A DNA stretch of 64,000 bases, taken from Enterococcus avium ATCC 14025 (GTDB taxonomy: Bacteria; Bacillota; Bacilli; Lactobacillales; Enterococcaceae). Shown here piece by piece: positions 35,321 to 43,425 of this stretch (positions within the stretch are counted from its first letter, which is position 1; every line of letters starts with the position of its first letter). The position numbers were made by a program, and so were the translations under genes. The notes under the pieces were generated by a model. The model made no database searches, was not told where the DNA came from, and worked only from the letters and a program-made list of their open reading frames with translations. Location of the stretch: NCBI RefSeq assembly GCF_000406965.1, contig NZ_KE136357.1, positions 952,058 through 1,016,057 on the forward strand, written 5' to 3'.

Positions 35321-36856
35321 TCACTCCTCTAGCTTTCCAGCAAGATGACTTGCGAAGTCACGAAGAGCTTCCGCAATTAATTGCTTGATTTGATCTTCAG
35401 AAACAGTTTCCTCCTGTTTGCCGCTATTTTTTTGCATTACAAAGGAAATCCCATCAAATAAGTTCGTCATTCGTCCTAAGAATAGACTGCCTTTTCCGAC
35501 AAACATTGCTCGATTGACCTTACCAGCCATAATATCGTTTCGTCCGAAGCCAAGATATGGGATACCAGATGGAATATGACCTTGAGTCGGCGCCCATCCC
35601 ACCATTCCGTGCTGCTTCACGAAATCAGCTAATTCGGATTTTTCGATCTGCTTTTTCATTACTGCTAGAGCACCAATCATTTTATAATTTGCTTCAGGCA
35701 CATTTCCTGCTCCCGCTGGTTTAGTGATATCAGGATTTTGCATCTCAACAGAATATTTATCGATATCTGTCAGCTTCAATCCAGCTTTTTCCAACGGGAT
35801 GCTAGTTAATGACGAAATTACCTTTTGTGGCGAAGCGCCTGTGCCAACCGTATGCCGCCCGACAATATCAATATTCAATTCTGGACTGACACCATCATTT
35901 TCAGAGATTAAGACTGCAAAGCTTGCAACACAATCCTCTAAAATTGGTAGCTCTTTATTTAAATGATCTTTTCCGTTCATGCCTAGCTTCGCCGTTGAAC
36001 CGCCTGCGGTAACGATTACATTTTTGAAGACGCCCGATTTCACTAATGAAGCGGCTTGAATCAATGCGTGGGTCGGGCCAGCACAAAAACCGCGAACATC
36101 GCTGCCAGTTGCATTCTCCAACCCAGCCATTTCCGCTGCTGCCTTCGCAAAGTTCCCACCGCCGCGTTGATTCATATCTCCGCAGGCTTCTTCTGAACAT
36201 TCGAGCACATATTCAATTTCATTTTTGGCGATGCCTGTTTGCTGAAGCAAATGTAAGATCGCAATCGTACAGGATGCTTTCGAAACCAGGTTTTCAAAAA
36301 TGACATGAGCAAACAAGGTATCATCTAAATTATGAGCGGCTTTTACACAGCCTACGACATCGCCTTTAAAATAAATCGGTTCTGCCTGTTCATTTTCGAT
36401 GAAACCTGAAATCTCTTCCGAGGATACTTCCTCTGTAAGCTTTGCTAAAATTTTCTCATCTAATAATGGATGTTGATCTAATTTATCTTTTACTGTTTTA
36501 CTAAAATCATCATTCAATTTGACCAAGTCAAACACATCGACATATTTCATCATACCGATGAACTCATCTTCAGGCATGATCTCACCAAAAGTACCCTGGC
36601 GTTTGTTCTCAGCTTTTTTATCGTACCAAGGGGTCTCGATAGCTTCGAGTTCTTCTGGTGTCATGTTTCCAATATAGACTTGGTTCGGTGGATAAGCGAC
36701 ACAAGTTTCGTAATCGCGTAGATGGTTACTTATTTCTTTCAAGTATTCTGAATCAGGATCAATTTTTCTTTGAAGTGTTTGAGTAGTGCCGTTGTAGACT
36801 ACCATATCTGGGGTATGTGCAAGAAAATAGCTCGACCCTTTCAATACGCTATACAT
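35321..36856 (-). CDS. grdC: Glycine/betaine reductase component C, subunit GrdC
   Basis: A 511-residue protein related to FabH-type ketosynthases. It starts MYSVLKGSSYFLAHTPDMV, a typical GrdC opening, and contains the thiolase-like region CSEEACGDMNQRGGGNFAKA with GFCAGPTHALI. With GrdD it forms component C, which turns the selenoether on GrdA into acetyl phosphate. I start it at 36856 because AAAGGATG lies 7 nt upstream; an in-frame ATG at 36877 has no site. It lies between grdA and grdD in one operon. Confidence 0.92.
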   Translation of the reverse strand: MYSVLKGSSYFLAHTPDMVVYNGTTQTLQRKIDPDSEYLKEISNHLRDYETCVAYPPNQVYIGNMTPEELEAIETPWYDKKAENKRQGTFGEIMPEDEFIGMMKYVDVFDLVKLNDDFSKTVKDKLDQHPLLDEKILAKLTEEVSSEEISGFIENEQAEPIYFKGDVVGCVKAAHNLDDTLFAHVIFENLVSKASCTIAILHLLQQTGIAKNEIEYVLECSEEACGDMNQRGGGNFAKAAAEMAGLENATGSDVRGFCAGPTHALIQAASLVKSGVFKNVIVTAGGSTAKLGMNGKDHLNKELPILEDCVASFAVLISENDGVSPELNIDIVGRHTVGTGASPQKVISSLTSIPLEKAGLKLTDIDKYSVEMQNPDITKPAGAGNVPEANYKMIGALAVMKKQIEKSELADFVKQHGMVGWAPTQGHIPSGIPYLGFGRNDIMAGKVNRAMFVGKGSLFLGRMTNLFDGISFVMQKNSGKQEETVSEDQIKQLIAEALRDFASHLAGKLEE

Positions 36857-36939
36857 AGAAACATCCTTTCTTTTCAAAATTGTGGGATGATGCTGAACAA
36901 GTTCAAGCCCAGCACCATCAAAAAAGCTGCACTTTGAAC

Positions 36940-37404
36940 TTATTCACTTACTTGACTTCGAATTGAAGTCATTTCATCGACGATATCGTCAACGTCTAGT
37001 ACCATTTCCATCATGCCAACTTGTTCCTCATACAGCTCAGAGTCGATCGCTTCTTTCATTTCTGGTTCCACGATATGATATACGTCAAGTCCTAACTGGA
37101 CTCCCGCTAATGGACCGGCATACGTAGGGTCGCCTAAAGTTACAGTTTCGGCAGCTAAACCAGCAGCTTCACCTTCTGCCGCGCCAAGAACAACAACAAT
37201 ATTCTCAGCACCGAATTCCTCTGTAAATTCTTTTACCCTCTTTTGATTTTCCAGATCCATTGCGCCCGCGGCCGTTCAGACAAAGCATTCTGTGGATGAG
37301 AATACTACATCTGCGCCTAGTGGTTTCACACATTCTTCAATGGCTTGACCAGGGACGCCGTCTCTGTCGCCGAGGATGATAACTTTTTTGTCTTTCAGCA
37401 ACAT
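36940..37404 (-). CDS. grdA: Glycine/sarcosine/betaine reductase selenoprotein A, selenocysteine at codon 43
   Basis: A 154-residue protein translated through an in-frame TGA at 37276-37278. The residues around it read [17 protein letters not shown], the redox Cys-x-x-Sec site of GrdA. The start at 37404 is set by ATAAGGAGGAATCATT. Without recoding only a 106-residue C-terminal piece would be called. GrdA is the common small carrier of all three reductases: it holds the carboxymethyl-selenoether and is re-reduced by the thioredoxin system encoded upstream. Sequence after the UGA is GC-rich but I see no clear SECIS stem. Confidence 0.95.
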
Positions 37405-37445
37405 AATGATTCCTCCTTATTTTTTTATTTAAACGGCTTTACCCG

Positions 37446-37763
37446 TTAAATATATTTTTTGATCATTGCTTCAACATTTTCTGGCGTTGCGTCATCTTTC
37501 ACTAATTCCTCGACTTTTTCACCATCTTGATAAATTGCAATGACTGGTATCCCAAGAATTTTTTGTCCGATCGCTACTCTTCTAGCTTTTGCAGTATCTA
37601 GCTTTGCGAAAGGAATTTTCCCGCTGTATTTATCAGCGAATTCTTCAATGCTGGGCATCAATGCCTGACATGGTTCACAGGTTTCTGAGAAAAAATCTAC
37701 TAGCATCGTTCCCTTGCTTTGTATAACTTCCTCTTCAAAGTTTTTCTTATTTAAAACTTTCAT
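37446..37763 (-). CDS. trxA: Thioredoxin of the reductase operon (CEPC active site)
   Basis: A 105-residue thioredoxin. The active site is Cys29-Glu-Pro-Cys32 in FFSETCEPCQ, replacing the usual WCGPC. The cis-proline motif GIPV is at about 76-79. Atypical CxPC sites lacking the Trp-Cys-Gly are known from thioredoxins of amino-acid-fermenting clostridia that serve glycine reductase. It passes electrons from TrxB to GrdA. It lies 41 bp before grdA. Its leader sequence is partly duplicated upstream at 37881-37912. Confidence 0.92.
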   Translation of the reverse strand: MKVLNKKNFEEEVIQSKGTMLVDFFSETCEPCQALMPSIEEFADKYSGKIPFAKLDTAKARRVAIGQKILGIPVIAIYQDGEKVEELVKDDATPENVEAMIKKYI

Positions 37764-37773
37764 CGTTTCACTA

Positions 37774-37805
37774 CTCCTTATTCAGATTAATCTACTCATT
37801 TTTCT
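37774..37805. repeat. Imperfect direct repeat, copy 1 (trxA leader)
   Basis: A 32-nt segment containing the trxA ribosome binding site. About 28 positions are identical to 37881-37912. Confidence 0.6.
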
Positions 37806-37880
37806 CAAAGAAAAATGAATTTGTTTTTCATACCGTATGTCATTCTGTTAATCTTGCTAAAGCAAGAAACAGAACTGAAA

Positions 37881-37912
37881 TCCTTATTCAGTTTAATGTA
37901 CTTATTTTTTCT
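37881..37912. repeat. Imperfect direct repeat, copy 2 (between trxB and trxA)
   Basis: Second copy of the trxA-leader segment, 107 bp away, no longer followed by a gene. A 7 + 6 bp hairpin (TTCTGTT / AACAGAA with inner TCTTGC / GCAAGA, about 37844-37875) lies between the copies. Confidence 0.6.
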
Positions 37913-37940
37913 ACCTTGAATTTACACTTCAAGTAAAATG

Positions 37941-38870
37941 CTAATGATGCAGATACTTTTCGACTGCGACAGCTGCTGTACAGCCATCACCGCTGGCGGT
38001 AACAACTTGACGCACGTTTTTCACTCGAACATCTCCTGCTGCGTAAACACCAGGAACACTCGTCGCCATTTTCTCATCGGTTTTAATGTATCCGCTTTCT
38101 ATTTCTAAGACATTTTCAAAAATTTTCGACTGCGGTAAGTAGCCGATAAAACTGAAAACACCAATCAATCCGTCTTCTTCGTCAGCTTCGAAACGTGTTG
38201 CTTCATTTGTTTCGGTATTACGGATCGTTATCGCTTCAACAATGCCATCACCCTCAAGTCTTTCTACTACAGAATTGTAGATAAAATGGACCTTTTCATT
38301 TGCCATTATTTGCTCGATTGCGATAGCATCTGCCGTCAACTCTGGTAAATTCTGGATGATTGTCACTTTTCGAGCAAAGGTCGATAAGAACATTGCTTCC
38401 TCAACAGCTGAATTTCCGCCGCCAATCACAAAAACCTCCATGTCTTCAAAAAAGGCCGCATCGCACGTCGCGCAATAGGATAGTCCCTTCCCCATGAATT
38501 CTTTTTCGTTCTCGCAACCGATTGGGCGCGGAAAGGCTCCAGAAGCAATAATAACCGAACGACTTTGATACTCTTCTTTTTTCCCTTTAATGACCTTTAC
38601 ATCGTTGGATAAATCAACTTCTGTGATCGTATCTGCGGCCCGTTCGACACCGAATGAGGCTACTTGTTCAGTCATTCGCTGAATCAACGAACGTCCCGAT
38701 TCCTTCTCGAGACTTCCTGGATAATTTTCAATCTCGGAAGTCAGTATAATTTGCCCCCCATCCTTCCCTTTTTCAATTAGTAATGTTTTTAGTCTCGCAC
38801 GTCCGGCATAAATGGCTGCTGACAAGCCAGCTGGTCCTGCACCGATGATGATTACGTCATACACTTGCAT
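37941..38870 (-). CDS. trxB: Thioredoxin reductase
   Basis: A 309-residue flavoprotein. The FAD motif GAGPAGLSAAIYAGRA is at about 10-25, the redox pair Cys133-Ala-Thr-Cys136 lies in YCATCDAAFF, and the NAD(P)-binding GGGNSAVEEA is at about 153-162. The C-terminal FAD motif is AAGDVR. It reduces the TrxA encoded 177 bp downstream and so feeds the reductase complex. GAAGGATAGAT precedes the ATG. It is the first gene of the trxB-trxA-grdACD-grdI-grdH series, behind a long upstream region with a palindromic operator. Confidence 0.93.
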   Translation of the reverse strand: MQVYDVIIIGAGPAGLSAAIYAGRARLKTLLIEKGKDGGQIILTSEIENYPGSLEKESGRSLIQRMTEQVASFGVERAADTITEVDLSNDVKVIKGKKEEYQSRSVIIASGAFPRPIGCENEKEFMGKGLSYCATCDAAFFEDMEVFVIGGGNSAVEEAMFLSTFARKVTIIQNLPELTADAIAIEQIMANEKVHFIYNSVVERLEGDGIVEAITIRNTETNEATRFEADEEDGLIGVFSFIGYLPQSKIFENVLEIESGYIKTDEKMATSVPGVYAAGDVRVKNVRQVVTASGDGCTAAVAVEKYLHH

Positions 38871-39065
38871 ATCTATCCTTCATCCCTTTCTTTATAAAAT
38901 ACGATGATTAACCACCGTGATTTTCTTAAATAAAATTTTTATGCTTTCTTTTTACTTTTTGTGAATAAGATGCTAAAAGTAGATGAACCAACCAAATTGT
39001 GATTCATTGAACATTTATATCTTAGATGCTCTTTAATAGTTAAAAGGATATAGATAAATTCACTT

Positions 39066-39091
39066 TTAGTCGATTGTCGACAAACGACTAA
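39066..39091. promoter_or_regulatory. 26-bp palindromic operator upstream of trxB
   Basis: Left arm TTAGTCGATTGTC, right arm GACAAACGACTAA, 12 of 13 positions complementary. The core TTGTCGACAA fits the TTGTnnACAA form favoured by FCD-type GntR regulators, and such a regulator is encoded at the far end of the cluster (27237-27935). Confidence 0.65.
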
Positions 39092-39429
39092 CTTTCTCAA
39101 CCACATTCTACCAACATTTACAAGATGATGCAATCCATTTTCAACTCATTTTTTCGTTATTTATTTTATAAAATAATATTACAGTTGTTCTTTTATGAAT
39201 CTTAAGATTTCTGTTTTTATCATTTTGTTATCCTTTATAAAACCATTTAGTTATCTATTTCACTTTATAAATATTCCATTCCAAAGTTTTTCAATTTGTT
39301 ATTACAGGTTTAAAACTATGAAATAGTTCATCTGCTTTTTACTATTTAATATTTTCCTGTTCTCTTATATGCAATCAAACGTTTTTTATTAATTGCCTGC
39401 AATTTTAAGCTTTAGAAAATTATAGGCAA

Positions 39430-39458
39430 CAAAAAACCAGAGAAATATTTTCTCTGGC
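39430..39458 (-). terminator. Terminator of the glycyl radical enzyme operon
   Basis: Nine-bp stem CCAGAGAAA / TTTCTCTGG, followed on the minus strand by TTTTTTG, 27 bp after the enzyme stop. Confidence 0.8.
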
Positions 39459-39484
39459 ATAAAAGTAGTCTTTATTAAGCTTGC

Positions 39485-41887
39485 CTATCCGAAGGCTTGC
39501 TCCGTCCGTGAGATGATCTCATCCTGCAGGGCTTTTTCTAAATTATTGAAGTAATCACTATACCCCGCTACTCGAACAATTAGATTTTCATAATCTTTCG
39601 GATGTTTTTGCGCTTTTATCAATGTTTCACGATCAATAACGTTGAACTGAATATGATGGCCGTCTAATGCAAAATAACTGCGAACTAACGAAGCCATATT
39701 AGTGATCCCCGCTTCTCCTGCTACCACACTAGGTGTAAATTTCTGATTAAGCAGAGCACCACCAGTTTTCGTTTGATCAATTTTCGATGCGGACTTAATA
39801 ACCGCAGTTGGACCGTTGCGATCAGCGCCTTTTTCTGGAGAAATTCCATCTGGTAATGGAATTCCTTTATGCCGTCCATTTGGCGATGCCTCCATGACTT
39901 GACCAAAGTAAACGTGGCACGTTGTCGGTAAAAATTCCACGACCGTTTTTGAGCCTTTCGGAGTTGGACGACCTGCAATTACCTCTTGTAGAGAATCAGC
40001 AACATCACGTAATAAAGTATCCGCGTATTCGTCATCATTTCCATATTTAGGCGTTTCATTATAGACACGATCAAAGATTTCGTCATAGTTTTCAAAGTCT
40101 GCTTCACAGGCATCTAATAAATCCTGCATCGACATCGTTTTTTCTTCAAAGACGTTATGCTTAATTGCGGCTAATGAATCAGTAATCGTTGCGATACCAA
40201 CACATTGGATATAGCTAGTATTATAACGAGCGCCACCCGCATTGTAATCTTTACCAACTTTGATACAATCATCAGACATCACAGAAAGCAACGGTACCGG
40301 CATAAATTCCATATACATCCGTTCAATCATGTTATTACCCGCAACTTTCACATCAACTACGTATTGCAGCTCTTTATGGAAAGCGTCAAAAACTTCTTCA
40401 TAGGTTTTCATTTTAGTGAAGTCGCCTACATCGATTCCCACCTGTTTATCGGTGTAATGATCATAGCCCCGGTTCATAGCAAGTTCAAATACTTTCGGGA
40501 TATTCAGATAACCAGTTAGCACATAGGCTTCTTTTCCGGCTACACCAACTTCAACACAGCCAGAACAAATGCCGCTTTCTCTAGCATCGTCGACAGATTT
40601 TCCTAGATAGCTTAATTCGGCTAAAATCGCTTCAGAATTATACATTGCTGGTTGTCCCCAGCCTTTACGTGAAACTTTCAAAGCTTCACGCAGGAATTTT
40701 TCAGGGGATTTACGAGAAATTTGAACATTTGAGCTTGGCTGCAGCAGCTTCATTTCATCCATAACTTCCAGAATCAAATAGCTAACATCACTGACCCCGC
40801 TTGTTCCATCTGGACGTAATGCTCCCGTATTTAAATTACAGAAATCCGTATAGGTTGCACTTTCTTTTAAAGTAATCCCAACCTTTGGCGGTGCAGGCTG
40901 GTTATTGAATTGAATCCAAAGATTTTCCAAAAGCTCCCGCGCTTTTTCACGTGTTAAGCGGCCTTCCTCGATATCCTTTTCATAGAAAGGCTCTAAATGC
41001 TGATCTAATTTACCTGGAGAATAGGCATCCCAGTTATTCATTTCTACCGTTACACCAATATGAGTGAACCAATACATTTGAATCGCTTGGCGGAAGGTTT
41101 GCGGCGCATGCTCTGGAACCACATCACAGACTTCAGCTAGATCCAATAGTTCTTGTTTCCACTGAGGATCTGTTTCTGTTTCAGCCAAATCACGACATTG
41201 CTGTGCATAGCGTTTCCCGAAAATAATCATGCCTTCGCAAACTAGCTTCATGCCTTCTAGTTCTTCCCGTTTATTTAAAGCCTCCATGTCATTGTTGTAA
41301 TCCAAGTTATCGATTTCTTGTTGGATATCCGCTTTGAAATCAGCAAAACCTTTTTGGTACATTTTTCCATCAGCTACCGTATGACCAGGACCGCGTTGCA
41401 TTAAAAATTCAGTATACAACCCTGCGTCAAATAATAAATGCCATTCCTCTGGCAGCAATCGATTCATTCGTGTCATCATGGCACGATCATGCCAGTAGGG
41501 AATGATAACCTCTTCCTGGATACGACGATCTTCCTCACTCACACGGAAGAAAACTTTCTCACGATTGTTCATATTGTCAAAATCTTCTAAAGTATGACAG
41601 CACAATTCAGGAAATGTCGGTGCAGCCCATGGTTTATCCCCTTTTTCGCCTAAAACTAGAGAGCCTTTTTCAATATAATTGGTGCGATTTTCCATAATGT
41701 ACTTGAACGCCTTTCCTCGTAAAACAGGCGCAGAAACCTTGCCCTCCCATTTTTTGTAGGCTTCCGTCAAAAGGACTGCTCGTTCCATTGAAATACTTGG
41801 TGTACATTCCTTATCACTGATTTCCCTTAATCGTTTGATTCGTTCTGTGCTACCTCTTCTTGTTGGTTCTAGTGTTAATTCCGCCAT
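39485..41887 (-). CDS. hypD: Glycyl radical enzyme, trans-4-hydroxy-L-proline dehydratase-like (HypD family)
   Basis: An 800-residue glycyl radical enzyme. The radical glycine is Gly775 in VRVAGYSD, and the thiyl cysteine Cys444 with Glu446 lies in SGCVEVG. Residues matching the Clostridioides difficile HypD pocket are kept: His169 (GPGHT), Asp287 (NNWDAY), Ser343 and Phe349 (KESATYTDF), Tyr460 (LTGY) and the LPTTCH threonine. HypD dehydrates 4-hydroxyproline to pyrroline-5-carboxylate. Differences near the cysteine (Val447, Val449-Ala450) and the lack of a nearby proC leave room for a modified substrate, for example an N-methylated hydroxyproline. It is co-transcribed with its activase. Confidence 0.82.
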   Translation of the reverse strand: MAELTLEPTRRGSTERIKRLREISDKECTPSISMERAVLLTEAYKKWEGKVSAPVLRGKAFKYIMENRTNYIEKGSLVLGEKGDKPWAAPTFPELCCHTLEDFDNMNNREKVFFRVSEEDRRIQEEVIIPYWHDRAMMTRMNRLLPEEWHLLFDAGLYTEFLMQRGPGHTVADGKMYQKGFADFKADIQQEIDNLDYNNDMEALNKREELEGMKLVCEGMIIFGKRYAQQCRDLAETETDPQWKQELLDLAEVCDVVPEHAPQTFRQAIQMYWFTHIGVTVEMNNWDAYSPGKLDQHLEPFYEKDIEEGRLTREKARELLENLWIQFNNQPAPPKVGITLKESATYTDFCNLNTGALRPDGTSGVSDVSYLILEVMDEMKLLQPSSNVQISRKSPEKFLREALKVSRKGWGQPAMYNSEAILAELSYLGKSVDDARESGICSGCVEVGVAGKEAYVLTGYLNIPKVFELAMNRGYDHYTDKQVGIDVGDFTKMKTYEEVFDAFHKELQYVVDVKVAGNNMIERMYMEFMPVPLLSVMSDDCIKVGKDYNAGGARYNTSYIQCVGIATITDSLAAIKHNVFEEKTMSMQDLLDACEADFENYDEIFDRVYNETPKYGNDDEYADTLLRDVADSLQEVIAGRPTPKGSKTVVEFLPTTCHVYFGQVMEASPNGRHKGIPLPDGISPEKGADRNGPTAVIKSASKIDQTKTGGALLNQKFTPSVVAGEAGITNMASLVRSYFALDGHHIQFNVIDRETLIKAQKHPKDYENLIVRVAGYSDYFNNLEKALQDEIISRTEQAFG

Positions 41888-41928
41888 TGATCTTCCTCCT
41901 ATTTTGTATATTCATCTTTCTTGATTAC

Positions 41929-42708
41929 TTACCCGCCAATCGTTACTTGATAACCTGCGTCTTGGTAAATTTTTTGCAAGCGCGCTACTTTTTCATCTGC
42001 TGGTTTAATGAAGTTCTGCGTACACACTCTTTTCAACCGTTCATATTTATCTCGTCCGAAATCATGATACGGCAGCAACGATATTTCACTCACATGAATC
42101 TTCTCTTTAGCTAGCCAGGCAATAACTTCCTCTGCATCCAGTTCTTCTGCATTAATTTCATCTAATAAAATTAGACGAAGATTGATTTCTGCTTGCTGTT
42201 CAGATAGAAATCGCAAATTCTCCAGCACTAATTGATTGCCAGCACCTGTATAAAGCTGATGATTATGTGAATCAATGAACTTTAAATCGTACAAAAATAA
42301 ATCTGCATATGGAAGAATTCGTCGATAATTTTCAGTTGGGGCGACTCCACAGGTATCAATAGCGACAGTTATGCCTAATCTCTGGCATTCCTTCGCTAGT
42401 TCAACCACATAATCCATATTTTGAGCCATCACTTCACCGCCAGAAAATGTGACACCGCCACCTGATTGATCGTAAAAGATTTGATCTGCTTGGATTTTCT
42501 TAACTAACTCATGAACAGAATAATCTTTACCAATCAGTTCTTCCTTGCCATATTTGTTTAACATGATCTCTGGTGAAAATACTTGACTTTCAGGATTGTG
42601 ACACCATTCACATCTGATGGGACACCCTTTGAAAAAAATCGTCGTACGAATTCCCGGCCCATCATGGGTCGAAAACTTTTGAATATTAAAAATCGTCGGC
42701 TTTTTCAC
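41929..42708 (-). CDS. Glycyl radical enzyme activating enzyme (radical SAM)
   Basis: A 259-residue radical-SAM protein with Cys29-x3-Cys33-x2-Cys36 (GCPIRCEWCHNPES). It has the SAM-binding GGGVTFSGGE at about 88-97 and a preserved ThiH-like barrel. It lacks the extra ferredoxin-type cysteine insert found in many non-PFL activases, so it probably carries one [4Fe-4S] cluster. It installs the radical on Gly775 of the enzyme encoded 41 bp downstream. The start is a GTG set by GGGAGGGAAGTAC. The promoter overlaps a cre-like site. Confidence 0.9.
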   Translation of the reverse strand: MKKPTIFNIQKFSTHDGPGIRTTIFFKGCPIRCEWCHNPESQVFSPEIMLNKYGKEELIGKDYSVHELVKKIQADQIFYDQSGGGVTFSGGEVMAQNMDYVVELAKECQRLGITVAIDTCGVAPTENYRRILPYADLFLYDLKFIDSHNHQLYTGAGNQLVLENLRFLSEQQAEINLRLILLDEINAEELDAEEVIAWLAKEKIHVSEISLLPYHDFGRDKYERLKRVCTQNFIKPADEKVARLQKIYQDAGYQVTIGG

Positions 42709-42728
42709 GTACTTCCCTCCCGCCTTTA

Positions 42729-42757
42729 ATTATAAAACTCAAACGAGAAAGTTGCAA
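42729..42757 (-). promoter_or_regulatory. Promoter of the glycyl radical enzyme operon
   Basis: On the minus strand TTGCAA (42752-42757), exact 17-nt spacer and TATAAT (42729-42734), about 20 bp before the activase GTG. Confidence 0.75.
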
Positions 42758-42766
42758 GCGCTTAAT
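42753..42766. promoter_or_regulatory. cre-like catabolite repression site
   Basis: TGCAAGCGCTTAAT matches 12 of 14 positions of the CcpA cre consensus, with the palindromic AAGCGCTT core. It covers the -35 box of the activase promoter, so CcpA binding would block it when sugars are plentiful. Confidence 0.6.
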
Positions 42767-42820
42767 TCATTTTGATGAATTTTTCATTTTATTTTTCGCT
42801 TTTTTTTCATTTTAATGATG
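42765..42820. promoter_or_regulatory. Repeated TTCATTTT motifs between divergent promoters
   Basis: Three copies of a TTCATTTT motif (42766, 42783 and 42806). The first forms the palindrome ATTCAT-TTTG-ATGAAT and the last CATT-TT-AATG. They lie between the activase promoter and the XRE-cupin gene and may be binding sites for that regulator. Confidence 0.45.
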
Positions 42821-42882
42821 GTTAGGAATTTATCTGTTTTTCAGGTATACTAAAAATAATTAATCATGTGAGGGGCTAACAG

Positions 42883-43425
42883 ATGAATATTGGAGAAAAA
42901 GTGAAAAATTTGCGTAATGAACAAGGGATGACTCTCAAACAGCTATCTGAAGCCACCGGTTTGTCAACCGGCTTCTTATCGCAGTTCGAGCGGGGGATTA
43001 CAACGATTGCGGTTGAACATTTATCAAGTATCGCAGATTTATTTAAAGTAAGAATTAATTATTTTTTTGAAGAAGAACCTGAAATTGAACCGATTGTTCG
43101 CGGGTACGACCAACCGGTGATCCACAAATTAAACAACATGATCTATAAACAATTAAGCCGCACACCACAGGATAAGAAGATTGCGCCAAAAATGATCGAA
43201 ATCATGCCACATGAAAAGCGTGAATTGCCGACTACCTATCCACATCAAGGAGAAGAGTTCGTGTATGTTTTAGAGGGAATCTTGACATTGGTGATCGAAG
43301 AAAAGACGTACCAACTTTATCCAGGTGACTCCGCTCATTATTTTTCGACGATTGATCACAATTGGGACAACCAAACTAGCAATGTCGTAAAATTTATCGT
43401 GGTCCACTATCCAAATGATTATTAA
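42883..43425 (+). CDS. XRE family regulator with C-terminal cupin domain
   Basis: A 180-residue protein with an N-terminal XRE helix-turn-helix (about 5-60: VKNLRNEQGMTLKQLSEATG, STGFLSQFERG) and a C-terminal cupin (about 110-178: HPHQGEEF-type HQGEEFVYVLEG, YQLYPGDSAHY). XRE-cupin proteins often sense a small metabolite in the cupin pocket. It is divergent from the glycyl radical enzyme operon, with 174 bp between them, and probably controls it. GAGGGGCTAACAG precedes the ATG. Confidence 0.88.
   Translation: MNIGEKVKNLRNEQGMTLKQLSEATGLSTGFLSQFERGITTIAVEHLSSIADLFKVRINYFFEEEPEIEPIVRGYDQPVIHKLNNMIYKQLSRTPQDKKIAPKMIEIMPHEKRELPTTYPHQGEEFVYVLEGILTLVIEEKTYQLYPGDSAHYFSTIDHNWDNQTSNVVKFIVVHYPNDY

Larger units (their letters stand above)
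38871..39484. other. Long AT-rich region upstream of trxB
   Basis: No convincing gene is seen. A 64-codon frame at 38939-39133 lacks a ribosome site and protein-like composition. The region holds the 39066-39091 palindrome and the terminator of the glycyl radical enzyme gene at 39430-39458. It should also hold the trxB promoter, for which I see only a weak candidate overlapping the palindrome (TCGACT, 17 nt, TATCCT on the minus strand). Confidence 0.5.

Noticed and set aside
36940..37260. A 106-residue GrdA fragment starting at the internal ATG
   Set aside because: That ATG has no ribosome site. The full gene starts at 37404 behind AAGGAGG and reads through a TGA in the CFV-U motif.
38939..39133. 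64-codon open frame upstream of trxB
   Set aside because: No ribosome site, non-protein-like composition, and it overlaps the palindromic operator.
39485..41887. Pyruvate formate-lyase or choline trimethylamine-lyase
   Set aside because: It has a single catalytic cysteine with Cys-x-Glu (not the Cys-Cys of PFL), and the pocket residues follow HypD. Choline lyase would be longer or have different GHT/NNWDA surroundings.
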